Positions 1 to 5,956 are shown, numbered from the stretch's first letter. The stretch: 5,956 nt of DNA from Balneolales bacterium (GCA_007131625.1 SLQC01000285.1:1-5956); one strand, 5' to 3'. Translations and numbers: made by a program. Notes: generated by a model from the sequence alone, not told the origin.

Positions 1-1469
1 TGACATGCAGTACTTTATCAGGTTACGGCAATGATCTTCCAGACACCGGAATCACCTACACCAACGAACCATTGACGGCATTTCCGGGTGCCGAAGGCTT
101 TGGACGCTATGCCGAGGGAGGTCGGGGTGGAGACGTTTATTATGTAACCAATCTGAACGATGCAGGCCCCGGATCGTTTCGATACGGCATCGAGTCGGCC
201 GACGGACCACGGACAATCTTATTTGCAGTTTCCGGTAATATCTCCCTTGAAACTCCCCTGGGAATCAACAAGCCCTATATAACCATTGCCGGCCAGACTG
301 CACCGGGGGATGGTATTACCCTGCGCGATCATCAATTTACGGTATCAGCCGACCATATCATCGTCCGATTCATCCGTTCCCGTATGGGTGACCGACTGGG
401 CCATTCGGCCTCTCCGGTCAGAATCGCCTCGGGCAGAAATATCATTTTGGATCATATCTCAGCGAGTTGGGGAATCAATGAGAACCTTTCCACTTCGTCA
501 CCGGCATATGAAGGAGTTCCTGAAGGTGAACCGGGAGACATTGATCTCATTACCGTTCAGTGGAGCATCATTTCTGAAGGTCTGTATGAATCCCATGCAT
601 TCCATGGCAAAACGGGACGCGCCTTTGGAGGGGTCATTCGCGGTCGACGGGAAAGTCATCATCACAATCTATATGCTCACAACAACTGGCGAAGCCCAAA
701 AGTAGCTTGGCGAGCTCATAGTAAAGCAGACGTACGCAACAATGTTATCTACAATGCCCCCACCAGGGCAAACCATGATGGTTCGAATGATTATGTGAAT
801 TGGGCCAACAATTACTATAAACCGGGTCCCAATACAGGCAATCCCGATCCCTACGTAATCTATGATATATGGAATCTCCCACCCGATGAGAGAGTACGAA
901 TCCTCGAAGAAAATCATGGGGAAATGCATGATGTCACCCCACAGTTTTATATTGCCGGTAATTACATTGAAGGTTATCCGGAGATTTCATCCGACAATTG
1001 GGCCGGTGTTACCTTTTCCCGGGACGCAGGTCCGGAAAGCCGAATGGATGAACCGCATGACTTTCCAAAGATCAGTTATGAGCGTACCGCTCAGGAAGCT
1101 TATAAAGCTGTTCTTTCCGGAGCAGGTGCTTCTTTAGTCCGTGATCCGGTCGACCGTCGTATTATAGAAGAAGTGCGACATGGAACAGCTACGTACGGTG
1201 GTGTAAAAGGCGACAAACTCGGTATCATCGATTCCCAGGATGATGTGGGAGGATGGCCGAAGCTTCGCTCACTGGACCCACCTGTTGATTCGGATGGCGA
1301 CGGGCTTCCTGACTGGTGGAAAATGGAACACGGACTTGATCATACCGACCCGGCCGAAGGCAATCGCGATCGCAATGGTGACGGTTACACCAATCTTGAG
1401 GAGTACCTTGACTGGTTGGCTCATCCCCGCGGACGTTTTCTGGATCGGCACCCGAAATTCAGCAATTGA
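1..1469 (+). CDS. Pectate lyase, polysaccharide lyase family 1 type, with C-terminal calcium-binding tail (5' partial)
   Basis: A secreted enzyme predicted to cut alpha-1,4-linked galacturonan by beta-elimination. The reading frame is open from base 3, so the true start and signal peptide lie before the window. The TTG at 72 is only an internal codon; residue numbers below count from it. The opening FPGAEGFG, VTNLNDAGPGSFR (25-37) and TIAGQTAPGDGITL (71-84) are hallmarks of bacterial PL1 parallel beta-helix lyases. ILDHISASWG (125-134) corresponds to the family vWiDH motif, and TVQWSIISEGL (161-171) is also conserved. HHHNLYAHNNWRSPK (196-210) holds the RxPxxR site: R207 and P209 are kept, but the last arginine is alanine. 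The tail (about 405-450) has DSDGDGLPDWW and DRNGDGYTNLEEYL, calcium-binding repeats of thrombospondin-3/dockerin style often found on such enzymes. A cysteine near the window edge is preceded by threonine, a poor lipobox. The BNR lipoprotein gene follows on the same strand. The PL1-like fold is confident; the exact substrate is inferred. Confidence 0.9.
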   Translation, partial: TCSTLSGYGNDLPDTGITYTNEPLTAFPGAEGFGRYAEGGRGGDVYYVTNLNDAGPGSFRYGIESADGPRTILFAVSGNISLETPLGINKPYITIAGQTAPGDGITLRDHQFTVSADHIIVRFIRSRMGDRLGHSASPVRIASGRNIILDHISASWGINENLSTSSPAYEGVPEGEPGDIDLITVQWSIISEGLYESHAFHGKTGRAFGGVIRGRRESHHHNLYAHNNWRSPKVAWRAHSKADVRNNVIYNAPTRANHDGSNDYVNWANNYYKPGPNTGNPDPYVIYDIWNLPPDERVRILEENHGEMHDVTPQFYIAGNYIEGYPEISSDNWAGVTFSRDAGPESRMDEPHDFPKISYERTAQEAYKAVLSGAGASLVRDPVDRRIIEEVRHGTATYGGVKGDKLGIIDSQDDVGGWPKLRSLDPPVDSDGDGLPDWWKMEHGLDHTDPAEGNRDRNGDGYTNLEEYLDWLAHPRGRFLDRHPKFSN

Positions 1470-1641
1470 TTGTTTCTATACTTATTGGTTGCATTACGTC
1501 GAACTTTTTAATAGCATTCCTCATTCCCGGGTGCCCTGCCGCGGTAAACGATGCTTTTCCAGTTTTAAGATATTTAACATGTTATGGTTTTCAACCATGG
1601 GAAGGGAGGCCTGACTTTATTGAATCTACTTTATCGAATAA
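1470..1641 (+). other. Intergenic gap with inverted repeats between lyase and BNR gene
   Basis: This 172-base gap contains no gene. Two inverted repeats are visible. AGCAT (1513-1517) pairs with ATGCT (1551-1555), which is followed by a short T run; CCG/CGG inside could extend it, so it might be a weak terminator for the lyase. ATGGTT (1584-1589) pairs perfectly with AACCAT (1593-1598) over a 3-base loop, but the bases after it are G-rich, so this is not a standard terminator. A GGGAGG at 1604-1609 sits too far from the next ATG (32 bases) to serve as its ribosome site. I see no clear promoter, so co-transcription of the two genes remains possible. Confidence 0.3.
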
Positions 1642-2799
1642 ATGATCAGAATTTGGAATGAGATACATATCATCCCGTATATGTTCATAGCCGGATTTTT
1701 TGTTTTAACGGCTTGCAATCAGCGAGAATCCGCTTCCGACGGTGAGTGGATATTGCAGATGACCGAATTTAAACCGGCGCTGTTTAGTGATGATCACGTC
1801 AGCGAAGGCTTTCTCGCACCACTGGAAGATAGCCGAATCATGCTGCTCTTCAGGTTGGATCCCGGAATTGAGGGCAGCCATGTCGGAACCAATGGCTATA
1901 TTGCCAAAATGACCTACGATCCCGTTCTCGATATGTGGAGTGAGGTCGAAACCGTTTATAACTCTCACCGGTACGATGACCGTAATATCCACGGGGGAGT
2001 CACAAAAGACGGGAGAATCGTACTGTTTTTTCGCAGATATAATCCCGATGGGCGCATTACGGAAGGGCGCTATTTCATATATAGCGATGATAACGGACAA
2101 ACCTGGTCGGATCGGCAAACCTCTGTTGAAATATACGGCGTACCCGGTACAGGTCAGATGTTCTACAACCCGGATATTTCAAAATATATGATTATGCAGT
2201 ATATCAGGGGTAAAAATGGCATACTGTTCAGTGAAGACGGTTCAGCCTGGGAGTCATCAGCCCTCGTTGCCGAAGATCAGAATACGGCACTGACCGAAAT
2301 AGCGGGAGCATGGGCCGGAGAGAATAGAATTATTGCCCTGATAAGGGATGATGAACGAGAGCACGGATATCCTTTGCTGCAGGTTGAAAGTCTTGATAAC
2401 GGACAAGCCTGGTCGGCACCGGAGAAAACGAATATACCCCCGGATCATCATTGGGGATGTGCCCCGCAATTGATCTATGACAGCCATCTTGACGTGCTGA
2501 TCGCCATAACCAGTGATCGATATTCACGGCCGGATGAGCAAAACAGCTTGTTTGTATATACGGCCCGGCCCGATGATGTCTTCGGTAATCCCGGAAACTG
2601 GACACTTCAGTATGAATTGCTTCGCCCCTGGGCTGACGAGGGTTTTGAAGGTGACCGGCCTCTCAATCAAAACTTTTACGGCTATCCTGCCATTGCTCCG
2701 ATAAATGACGGGGAGTATCTCGTTGTCTTCACCGAGCGAGCCCGAATGCATGGAACGGAGCAAGCAGACCTGTACTATTTCAGACTGATTTTAGATTGA
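1642..2799 (+). CDS. BNR/Asp-box repeat lipoprotein, sialidase-like beta-propeller of unknown substrate
   Basis: A 385-residue exported protein, probably a lipid-anchored beta-propeller of the sialidase/BNR superfamily. The N-terminus has a hydrophobic stretch (about 10-22) ending in the lipobox LTAC with C25 as the lipidated cysteine. Three Asp-box motifs (SxDxGxxW type) are readable: SDDNGQTW at 148-155, SEDGSAW at 197-203 and SLDNGQAW at 250-257. These motifs mark turns in sialidase-like propellers. I do not see the FRIP motif of classical sialidases, so sialic acid cleavage should not be assumed. Other propeller families act on rhamnose-glucuronate linkages or only bind sugars, and this protein could be either. 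The start is well fixed: TAA lies directly before the ATG in frame, and the next ATG (residue 14) would destroy the signal peptide. No Shine-Dalgarno sequence precedes it, as is common in Bacteroidota. It follows the lyase on the same strand and converges with the DUF1080 gene. Confidence 0.8.
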   Translation: MIRIWNEIHIIPYMFIAGFFVLTACNQRESASDGEWILQMTEFKPALFSDDHVSEGFLAPLEDSRIMLLFRLDPGIEGSHVGTNGYIAKMTYDPVLDMWSEVETVYNSHRYDDRNIHGGVTKDGRIVLFFRRYNPDGRITEGRYFIYSDDNGQTWSDRQTSVEIYGVPGTGQMFYNPDISKYMIMQYIRGKNGILFSEDGSAWESSALVAEDQNTALTEIAGAWAGENRIIALIRDDEREHGYPLLQVESLDNGQAWSAPEKTNIPPDHHWGCAPQLIYDSHLDVLIAITSDRYSRPDEQNSLFVYTARPDDVFGNPGNWTLQYELLRPWADEGFEGDRPLNQNFYGYPAIAPINDGEYLVVFTERARMHGTEQADLYYFRLILD

Positions 2800-2885
2800 G
2801 AGAGTTTCTTTTAGTGGACGTGCCGATGGTAACCATGCCATGCTTATCGAGATAAGAAATTGTTATCAAGGGAATGATCCGTTTG
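2800..2885. other. Convergent intergenic gap with short palindromes
   Basis: This gap separates the 3' ends of the BNR gene (plus) and the DUF1080 gene (minus). It holds two short perfect palindromes: ATGGT-A-ACCAT at 2826-2836 and CTTATC-GA-GATAAG at 2843-2856. Either could contribute to transcription stopping from both sides, but the loops are very tight and no T run follows on either strand. No confident terminator can be called. Confidence 0.25.
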
Positions 2886-3941
2886 CTATAAGTCCTCGGA
2901 ACCCGGCTGAAGTATTTTTACCGGTGGCGGGGTGGATACCCCTTCGACCAGCCAAATATTTCGAAAGCGAACTGGATCGCGGTGATCTTGCAGGTAGAGT
3001 TCTGCAGCCGGGACTTCAGACCGACGCCCTCCGGCGCCGGTTCCTCCTTCCAGTTCAACATTATAATGTTCCAGTACTCCGTTTAAATAGACGGTAAAAC
3101 GGGCATTCTCAACCTTGTTGCCGTCTTCATCGAAGCGAGGAGCCCGAAAAAATACATCGTAGGTCTGCCAGGTCAACGGCGGATAACTGGCATTTACTCT
3201 GGGAGCTATCTCGTTGTACAGTGAAGCATTGCCTGAAATAGTCGGGGTGAGAGTGTAGGAGTCAAGAATCTGTACTTCATAGCGGTTTTGTATGTAGATT
3301 CCGCTATTGGTCAGGCCACGCCGGGTGTAAGGTATAAATGCCAGTTTTGCTTCCACATGAAGCCGCATATCCTTGTAATGATCTTTGGTTTTTGCTCCTT
3401 CCTTGAGAAGTCCGTCTTCGGTCATTTCGGTGTTCTCATCCCAGTAATCCAGATGTGTTCCATCAAAGAGGACGATAGCATTTTCAGGAGGTGCCATGCC
3501 AAGTGTGGGACTTTTGCGATGCACTCTTTTAAAATGCCCCATGTAGTTGTTTTGTTTATCAAGAGCAGTAATGAGATTGTGGTTAAACTGAAAATGTAGG
3601 GGGAAATCACCATCGACTCTGAGTGTGTGGTCCTCATAACTCCCTTCCAGTTCAATGATATCATTTTCTGATACGGGATCTGGCCCGTCACCAGGCAATC
3701 CACCATAATAGAGAACAGCCCGAAACCGGTTGTTTCCGTAAATGGCTACCTGTAAACTCATATCCGATGCCTTTTTACCATTCCTCAGGCTCAATGACCC
3801 ACTATACTCGCTCTGCATGGAAAAGCCTGGATAGGTCCGGGCTTCATCCAGGGTGATATATGCCTTATCAATGATATCCATTGAAAGAAAACAACCAATA
3901 AGCGCCACCATGCTTAAAGTTTTTATCATCGCCAATGTCAT
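2886..3941 (-). CDS. Secreted 3-keto-disaccharide hydrolase / DUF1080 family protein with extra N-terminal domain
   Basis: A 351-residue exported protein. The C-terminal part (about 153-332) is a DUF1080/3-keto-disaccharide hydrolase domain, a concanavalin A-like beta-sandwich related to GH16. Its hallmarks are IVLFDGTHLDYW (156-167), TNSGIYIQ (211-218), YEVQILDS (221-228), YLNGV (285-289), LQDH (317-320) and RFRNIW (325-330). Known members hydrolyse 3-keto-glycosides or stay unassigned. Before it lies a separate domain (about 30-130) with YPGFSMQSEYSGSL and FRAVLYYGGLPGDG, a module I recognise from DUF1080 proteins of Planctomycetota and Verrucomicrobiota; its function is unknown to me. The signal segment MTLAMIKTLSMVALIGC ends in a possible lipobox LIGC (C17), though the following residues stay hydrophobic, so a plain signal peptide is also possible. 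I chose the ATG at 3941 because AAGGAGA (3957-3951) lies 9 bases before it; the longer frame would need a TTG and lacks such a site. It lies 198 bases downstream of uxuA on the same strand. Confidence 0.85.
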   Translation of the reverse strand: MTLAMIKTLSMVALIGCFLSMDIIDKAYITLDEARTYPGFSMQSEYSGSLSLRNGKKASDMSLQVAIYGNNRFRAVLYYGGLPGDGPDPVSENDIIELEGSYEDHTLRVDGDFPLHFQFNHNLITALDKQNNYMGHFKRVHRKSPTLGMAPPENAIVLFDGTHLDYWDENTEMTEDGLLKEGAKTKDHYKDMRLHVEAKLAFIPYTRRGLTNSGIYIQNRYEVQILDSYTLTPTISGNASLYNEIAPRVNASYPPLTWQTYDVFFRAPRFDEDGNKVENARFTVYLNGVLEHYNVELEGGTGAGGRRSEVPAAELYLQDHRDPVRFRNIWLVEGVSTPPPVKILQPGSEDL

Positions 3942-3957
3942 GGTCCTGGTTCTCCTT
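3942..3957 (-). promoter_or_regulatory. Shine-Dalgarno site that fixes the DUF1080 start
   Basis: Read on the minus strand, AAGGAGA occupies 3957-3951, with 9 bases between it and the ATG at 3941. It is the only good ribosome site near any of the large genes here, and it favours this ATG over the upstream in-frame TTG at 4001. A second ATG at 3929 is four codons further in and is too far from the site. Confidence 0.6.
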
Positions 3958-4139
3958 TTTAATAAATGAATTTTTGCAATTGCTTGTGAATCTGCAGGCA
4001 ATATAGGGAGATATGAGTGATATAATTTACCTTGCTAATATCTGTTGCAAAATAGTATCATTCAATAATCAAGTCTGAATATATTAACCTGACGGCTGTC
4101 CGTGTGCGAAGGAAACAAGAAATGTAGATGGACCTTTCA

Positions 4140-5354
4140 CTATGCGGACTCATCACCCCGCTGGATCGCCCGTGCAATACGGATTCCCATTTCCACCCCT
4201 CTCAATACAGCAAGCCCGCGAAGGCGTCCAATGTAGGAATATCCGGAATCGGAGTTCATGTGAAGATTACGAAGTATATGCTGACCGTGATCCGGGCGAA
4301 ATGGAATAACAAGATCGGTTCTCCCTTCGGCATACCTGCGCTCCTGTTCAAGAATTATGTTATAGATGACTTTTTCCATTTCCACATCGCCTTTAATGTG
4401 AAGTGCTTCATGGAAGGAGCGACCCTTCTCCCGTTGAATATTCCTCAAGTGAAGGAAATTAAATCGGTGGCCGAGCCTTTTGACCATGCCCGGCAGATCG
4501 TTGTCGGCACGGACACCATAGGACCCGGTGCAAAACGTGAGGCCATTGTAAGGAGAATCCAGGACTTTCAGCAATTCCTGTGCGTCGGTTTCGGTACTCA
4601 CCACTCTTGGTAGACCAAACAACGGAAACGGGGGGTCATCGGGATGAATAGCCATCCGAACACCGGAGGCTATGGCAACAGGAGCTACTTCCCGGATAAA
4701 TTTATGCAGGTTGTTTTTCAGAATCTCGGCGCTAATCTCGTTATAGGTATCCAGAATAGACTGAAATTCTTCAAGTGTATACCCTTCTTCTGAACCGGGC
4801 AGACCGGCAAGTATATTATTGGTCAACTTTTCTATCCCCCCGGAATCCAGACTATGATAGTATGCCTCCGCTTCGGCAATCAGGCTTTTGTCGTAGTCCT
4901 CTTCCGCTCCCGGCCGTTTCAGGATAAACAGGTCAAATGCAGCTAATGCCGTCTCATCAAAACGCAGACAGGTATAGCCCCTGGACATTTCGTATTCCAG
5001 ATCCGTACGGATCCAGTCAAGCACCGGCATGAAATTATAGCATAACACAGGAATGCCGGCTTTACCCATGTTTTCAACCGACTCTTTAAAATGATCTATA
5101 TAAGTTTTGTAGTCACCGCTTCTGCGTTTAATATCTTCATGAACCGGTATACTTTCCACAACAGACCATATTAGACCGGAATCTTCGATTAATTTTTTTC
5201 GTTTCTCAAACTCCTTCAGCGGCCAGACCACTCCGGTTGGTAAGTAATGCAGTGCGGTTACAACACCTGTGATATCCGCCTGACGGATCGCGTCCAGTGT
5301 TATGGTATCATCCGGTCCGAACCACCTCCATGTTTTTTCCAGTTTCATGTCCAT
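4140..5354 (-). CDS. uxuA: Mannonate dehydratase UxuA
   Basis: A cytoplasmic enzyme (EC 4.2.1.8) that removes water from D-mannonate to give 2-keto-3-deoxygluconate, in the glucuronate branch of hexuronate breakdown. It has 404 residues, close to the 394 of E. coli UxuA, and appears complete. The N-terminus (KTWRWFGPDD, GVVTALHYLP, WSVVESIPVHEDIK) and the central blocks (CYNFMPVLDWIRTDL 105-119; AAFDLFILKRPGA 138-150) are family signatures. The residues expected to bind the divalent metal, by comparison with the Streptococcus suis enzyme, are present: H237 in AIHPDDPPFPLFGLPR, C275 in LTFCTGSYG, H302 in FLHLRN and D355 in RPDHGQ. There is no signal peptide. The ATG at 5354 has no obvious Shine-Dalgarno site; an ATG two codons in (5348) is an equal candidate. 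The DUF1080 gene lies downstream on the same strand. The other steps (uronate isomerase, fructuronate reductase, KDG kinase) are not in the window. This is the most secure functional call here. Confidence 0.96.
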   Translation of the reverse strand: MDMKLEKTWRWFGPDDTITLDAIRQADITGVVTALHYLPTGVVWPLKEFEKRKKLIEDSGLIWSVVESIPVHEDIKRRSGDYKTYIDHFKESVENMGKAGIPVLCYNFMPVLDWIRTDLEYEMSRGYTCLRFDETALAAFDLFILKRPGAEEDYDKSLIAEAEAYYHSLDSGGIEKLTNNILAGLPGSEEGYTLEEFQSILDTYNEISAEILKNNLHKFIREVAPVAIASGVRMAIHPDDPPFPLFGLPRVVSTETDAQELLKVLDSPYNGLTFCTGSYGVRADNDLPGMVKRLGHRFNFLHLRNIQREKGRSFHEALHIKGDVEMEKVIYNIILEQERRYAEGRTDLVIPFRPDHGQHILRNLHMNSDSGYSYIGRLRGLAVLRGVEMGIRIARAIQRGDESA

Positions 5355-5435
5355 TATGGAAAATTCGTTATTTATACATTAGAAAGTACTTTATTTACTC
5401 ACTTTACTTGTATCGTATATAATTTAACATGCAGT

Positions 5436-5448
5436 TTGAATTATTCAA
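5436..5448. promoter_or_regulatory. Short palindrome upstream of uxuA, possible operator
   Basis: TTGAATTATTCAA is a perfect 6-1-6 inverted repeat about 80 bases before the uxuA start. The size would suit a dimeric repressor such as a GntR-type regulator, which often controls hexuronate genes, but a palindrome of this size can easily arise by chance in AT-rich DNA and no regulator gene is in view. Confidence 0.2.
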
Positions 5449-5557
5449 CCCGACAAGGCAATCAATATCAAAGTAAAAGTCTATTACTTCGGTAACCAGG
5501 AAATCCTTAATTGACAAATTCCCAACCCTTTTCTAAAAATTCATCATACTTGTTTAG

Positions 5558-5588
5558 AATTTAGCCGCTGTCAACAGCTTCTTAAATT
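5558..5588. promoter_or_regulatory. Imperfect nested palindrome upstream of uxuA
   Basis: An outer pair AATTTA (5558-5563) and TAAATT (5583-5588) encloses an inner perfect inverted repeat GCTGT-CA-ACAGC (5567-5578). The outer and inner parts share nearly the same centre, near 5573. This could be a protein-binding site or a weak hairpin. It lies about 200 bases from the uxuA start, which is far for a simple operator. Confidence 0.2.
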
Positions 5589-5621
5589 GATGCTATGCAC
5601 ATGGCAGTTCCCGAAGTTTCA

Positions 5622-5807
5622 TCAGGGGTTTCCAGTTGGATAAAGTACTATTCCGGCAATATTATTTTCAATATCCAGGTAATATGATGTACCTGTATTG
5701 ATTTGATATAAAGCCTGATCGCGATAAATATCACTAATTTTATCATCTAGCACCGAGGCGATCATCAATACCTTCGTTACAAAATACATAGTATCAGGAA
5801 TAGTCAA
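5622..5807 (-). CDS. Possible small hypothetical ORF next to the terminal repeats
   Basis: A frame of 61 residues starting at a TTG (5807-5805), with GGAGG (5821-5817) 9 bases before it, the strongest ribosome site in this stretch. The frame can be read from 5849 with another TTG, but a stop at 5864-5862 closes it in the repeat region. The peptide begins TIPDTMYFVTKVLMIASVLDD and ends IAGIVLYPTGNP; it has one mildly hydrophobic stretch and no signature I recognise. It may be a real small protein, the remnant of a longer gene cut by an insertion, or a chance frame in AT-rich DNA. Its stop lies 267 bases upstream of the uxuA start on the same strand. Confidence 0.25.
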   Translation of the reverse strand: MTIPDTMYFVTKVLMIASVLDDKISDIYRDQALYQINTGTSYYLDIENNIAGIVLYPTGNP

Positions 5808-5826
5808 ATCAATACACCTCCACCAC

Positions 5827-5956
5827 AAATGTGCAATTAGCCACCGCAATCTGATGCTACTTTAAAGAGCCACAATCAGGTGACGCCAGAAACTGCCGCT
5901 ATCAGATGCAGCCATAAAGAGCCACAATCAGGTGACGCCAGAAACTGCCGCTATCA
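5827..5956 (-). mobile_element. Possible end of an IS21-family insertion sequence
   Basis: IS21-family elements are known for multiple repeated blocks at their ends that serve as transposase-binding sites. The wording on the minus strand, GTGGCTCTTT alternating with TTTCTGGCGTCA, resembles the repeats I recall beside istAB genes in Bacteroidota. If so, the element body with istA and istB lies to the right of the window and the left end of the element lies near 5830-5850. No transposase sequence, full terminal inverted repeat or target duplication can be seen here, so this is inference from the repeat pattern alone. Confidence 0.45.
5853..5956. repeat. Two tandem 52-base repeats, each made of two related 26-base halves
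   Basis: Copies lie at 5853-5904 and 5905-5956. Bases 5863-5904 and 5915-5956 are identical over 42 positions; the remaining 10 differ partly. Read on the minus strand, each copy splits into two 26-base halves: one with TGATAGCGGCAGTTTCTGGC (from 5956 and from 5904) and one with TGATTGTGGCTCTTT (from 5930 and from 5878). The two halves agree at 18 of 26 positions, sharing TGATnGnGGC and, a few bases on, TTTnTGGC. A decayed further half (AGATTGCGG, from 5852) follows on the left. The array runs off the window on the right. Confidence 0.9.

Larger units (their letters stand above)
5355..5852. other. AT-rich region upstream of uxuA without a convincing gene
   Basis: About 500 bases, visibly richer in A and T than the genes. 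I find no recognised gene or RNA. The stretch must hold the uxuA promoter, read leftward, but no clear -35/-10 pair or Bacteroidota-type -33/-7 pair (TTG ... TAnnTTTG) stands out. On the plus strand TTGACA (5511-5516) is followed after 17 bases by TAAAAA (5534-5539), yet no plus-strand gene follows. Two palindromes (5436-5448 and 5558-5588) and one weak small ORF (5622-5807) are listed separately. Confidence 0.5.

Noticed and set aside
72..74. TTG as the start of the pectate lyase
   Set aside because: The frame is open back to base 3, and a start here would leave a secreted-type enzyme without a signal peptide; the gene is cut by the window edge.
2843..2856. CTTATC-GA-GATAAG as a bidirectional terminator
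   Set aside because: The two-base loop is too tight, the stem is AT-rich and no T run follows on either strand.
3942..4001. TTG start extending the DUF1080 protein by 20 residues
   Set aside because: The extension would put charged residues before the signal segment and has no ribosome site, whereas the ATG at 3941 has AAGGAGA at good spacing.
4092..4103. ACGG-CTGT-CCGT hairpin after uxuA as a terminator
   Set aside because: The stem is only four pairs with no T run on the minus strand after it.
4128..4613. 161-residue plus-strand frame
   Set aside because: It lies opposite uxuA, whose protein has conserved motifs along its full length; the plus-strand translation shows no recognisable domain.
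5511..5539. TTGACA-17-TAAAAA as a plus-strand promoter
   Set aside because: No gene lies downstream on the plus strand, and this box type is not the usual Bacteroidota promoter; probably chance in AT-rich DNA.
5853..5956. CRISPR-like appearance of a 42-base repeat with 10-base separators
   Set aside because: The separators are far too short for spacers and partly resemble each other; the structure is a 52-base tandem repeat with internal 26-base periodicity.

Overview
The window carries four genes of a uronic-acid polysaccharide utilisation region, followed by an AT-rich stretch that ends in tandem repeats resembling the end of an insertion sequence. The organism is most likely a member of the Bacteroidota or a close relative in the FCB group (for example Balneolota or Rhodothermota). 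This rests on three things: the UxuA protein is of the Bacteroidota type, two of the three starts visible in the window lack a clear Shine-Dalgarno sequence, and the gene content (PL1 lyase with a calcium-binding tail, a BNR lipoprotein and a DUF1080 protein) is typical of polysaccharide degraders. Some of these families are equally common in Planctomycetota and Verrucomicrobiota, so the phylum is an inference.

Left half, plus strand: a PL1-type pectate lyase whose 5' end lies outside the window (1-1469), a 172-base gap, then a lipoprotein with BNR/Asp-box repeats (1642-2799). Right half, minus strand: mannonate dehydratase uxuA (5354 down to 4140), a 198-base gap, then a secreted 3-keto-disaccharide hydrolase/DUF1080 protein (3941 down to 2886). 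The two pairs converge, with 86 bases between the BNR gene and the DUF1080 gene.

A plausible joint role is as follows. The lyase cuts an acidic polysaccharide outside the cytoplasm. The BNR propeller protein and the DUF1080 protein act on the polymer or its oligosaccharides in the periplasm or at the membrane. UxuA works in the cytoplasm, converting D-mannonate from the glucuronate/fructuronate branch to 2-keto-3-deoxygluconate (KDG). UxuA serves glucuronate rather than galacturonate, so the target may be a mixed polymer rather than plain homogalacturonan. No transporter, SusC/SusD pair or regulator is inside the window.

From 5355 to the end there is no convincing gene. One weak small ORF (5622-5807, minus) has a good Shine-Dalgarno sequence but no recognised family. 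The last 104 bases hold two copies of a 52-base repeat, each built of two related 26-base halves. Their GGC-CTTT and TTTCTGGCGTCA wording and their layout resemble the repeated ends of IS21-family elements. The window stops exactly at the edge of a repeat copy, so the sequence may have been cut there by an assembly break. No novel system is evident. The least understood parts are the BNR protein, the N-terminal domain of the DUF1080 protein and the terminal repeat array.
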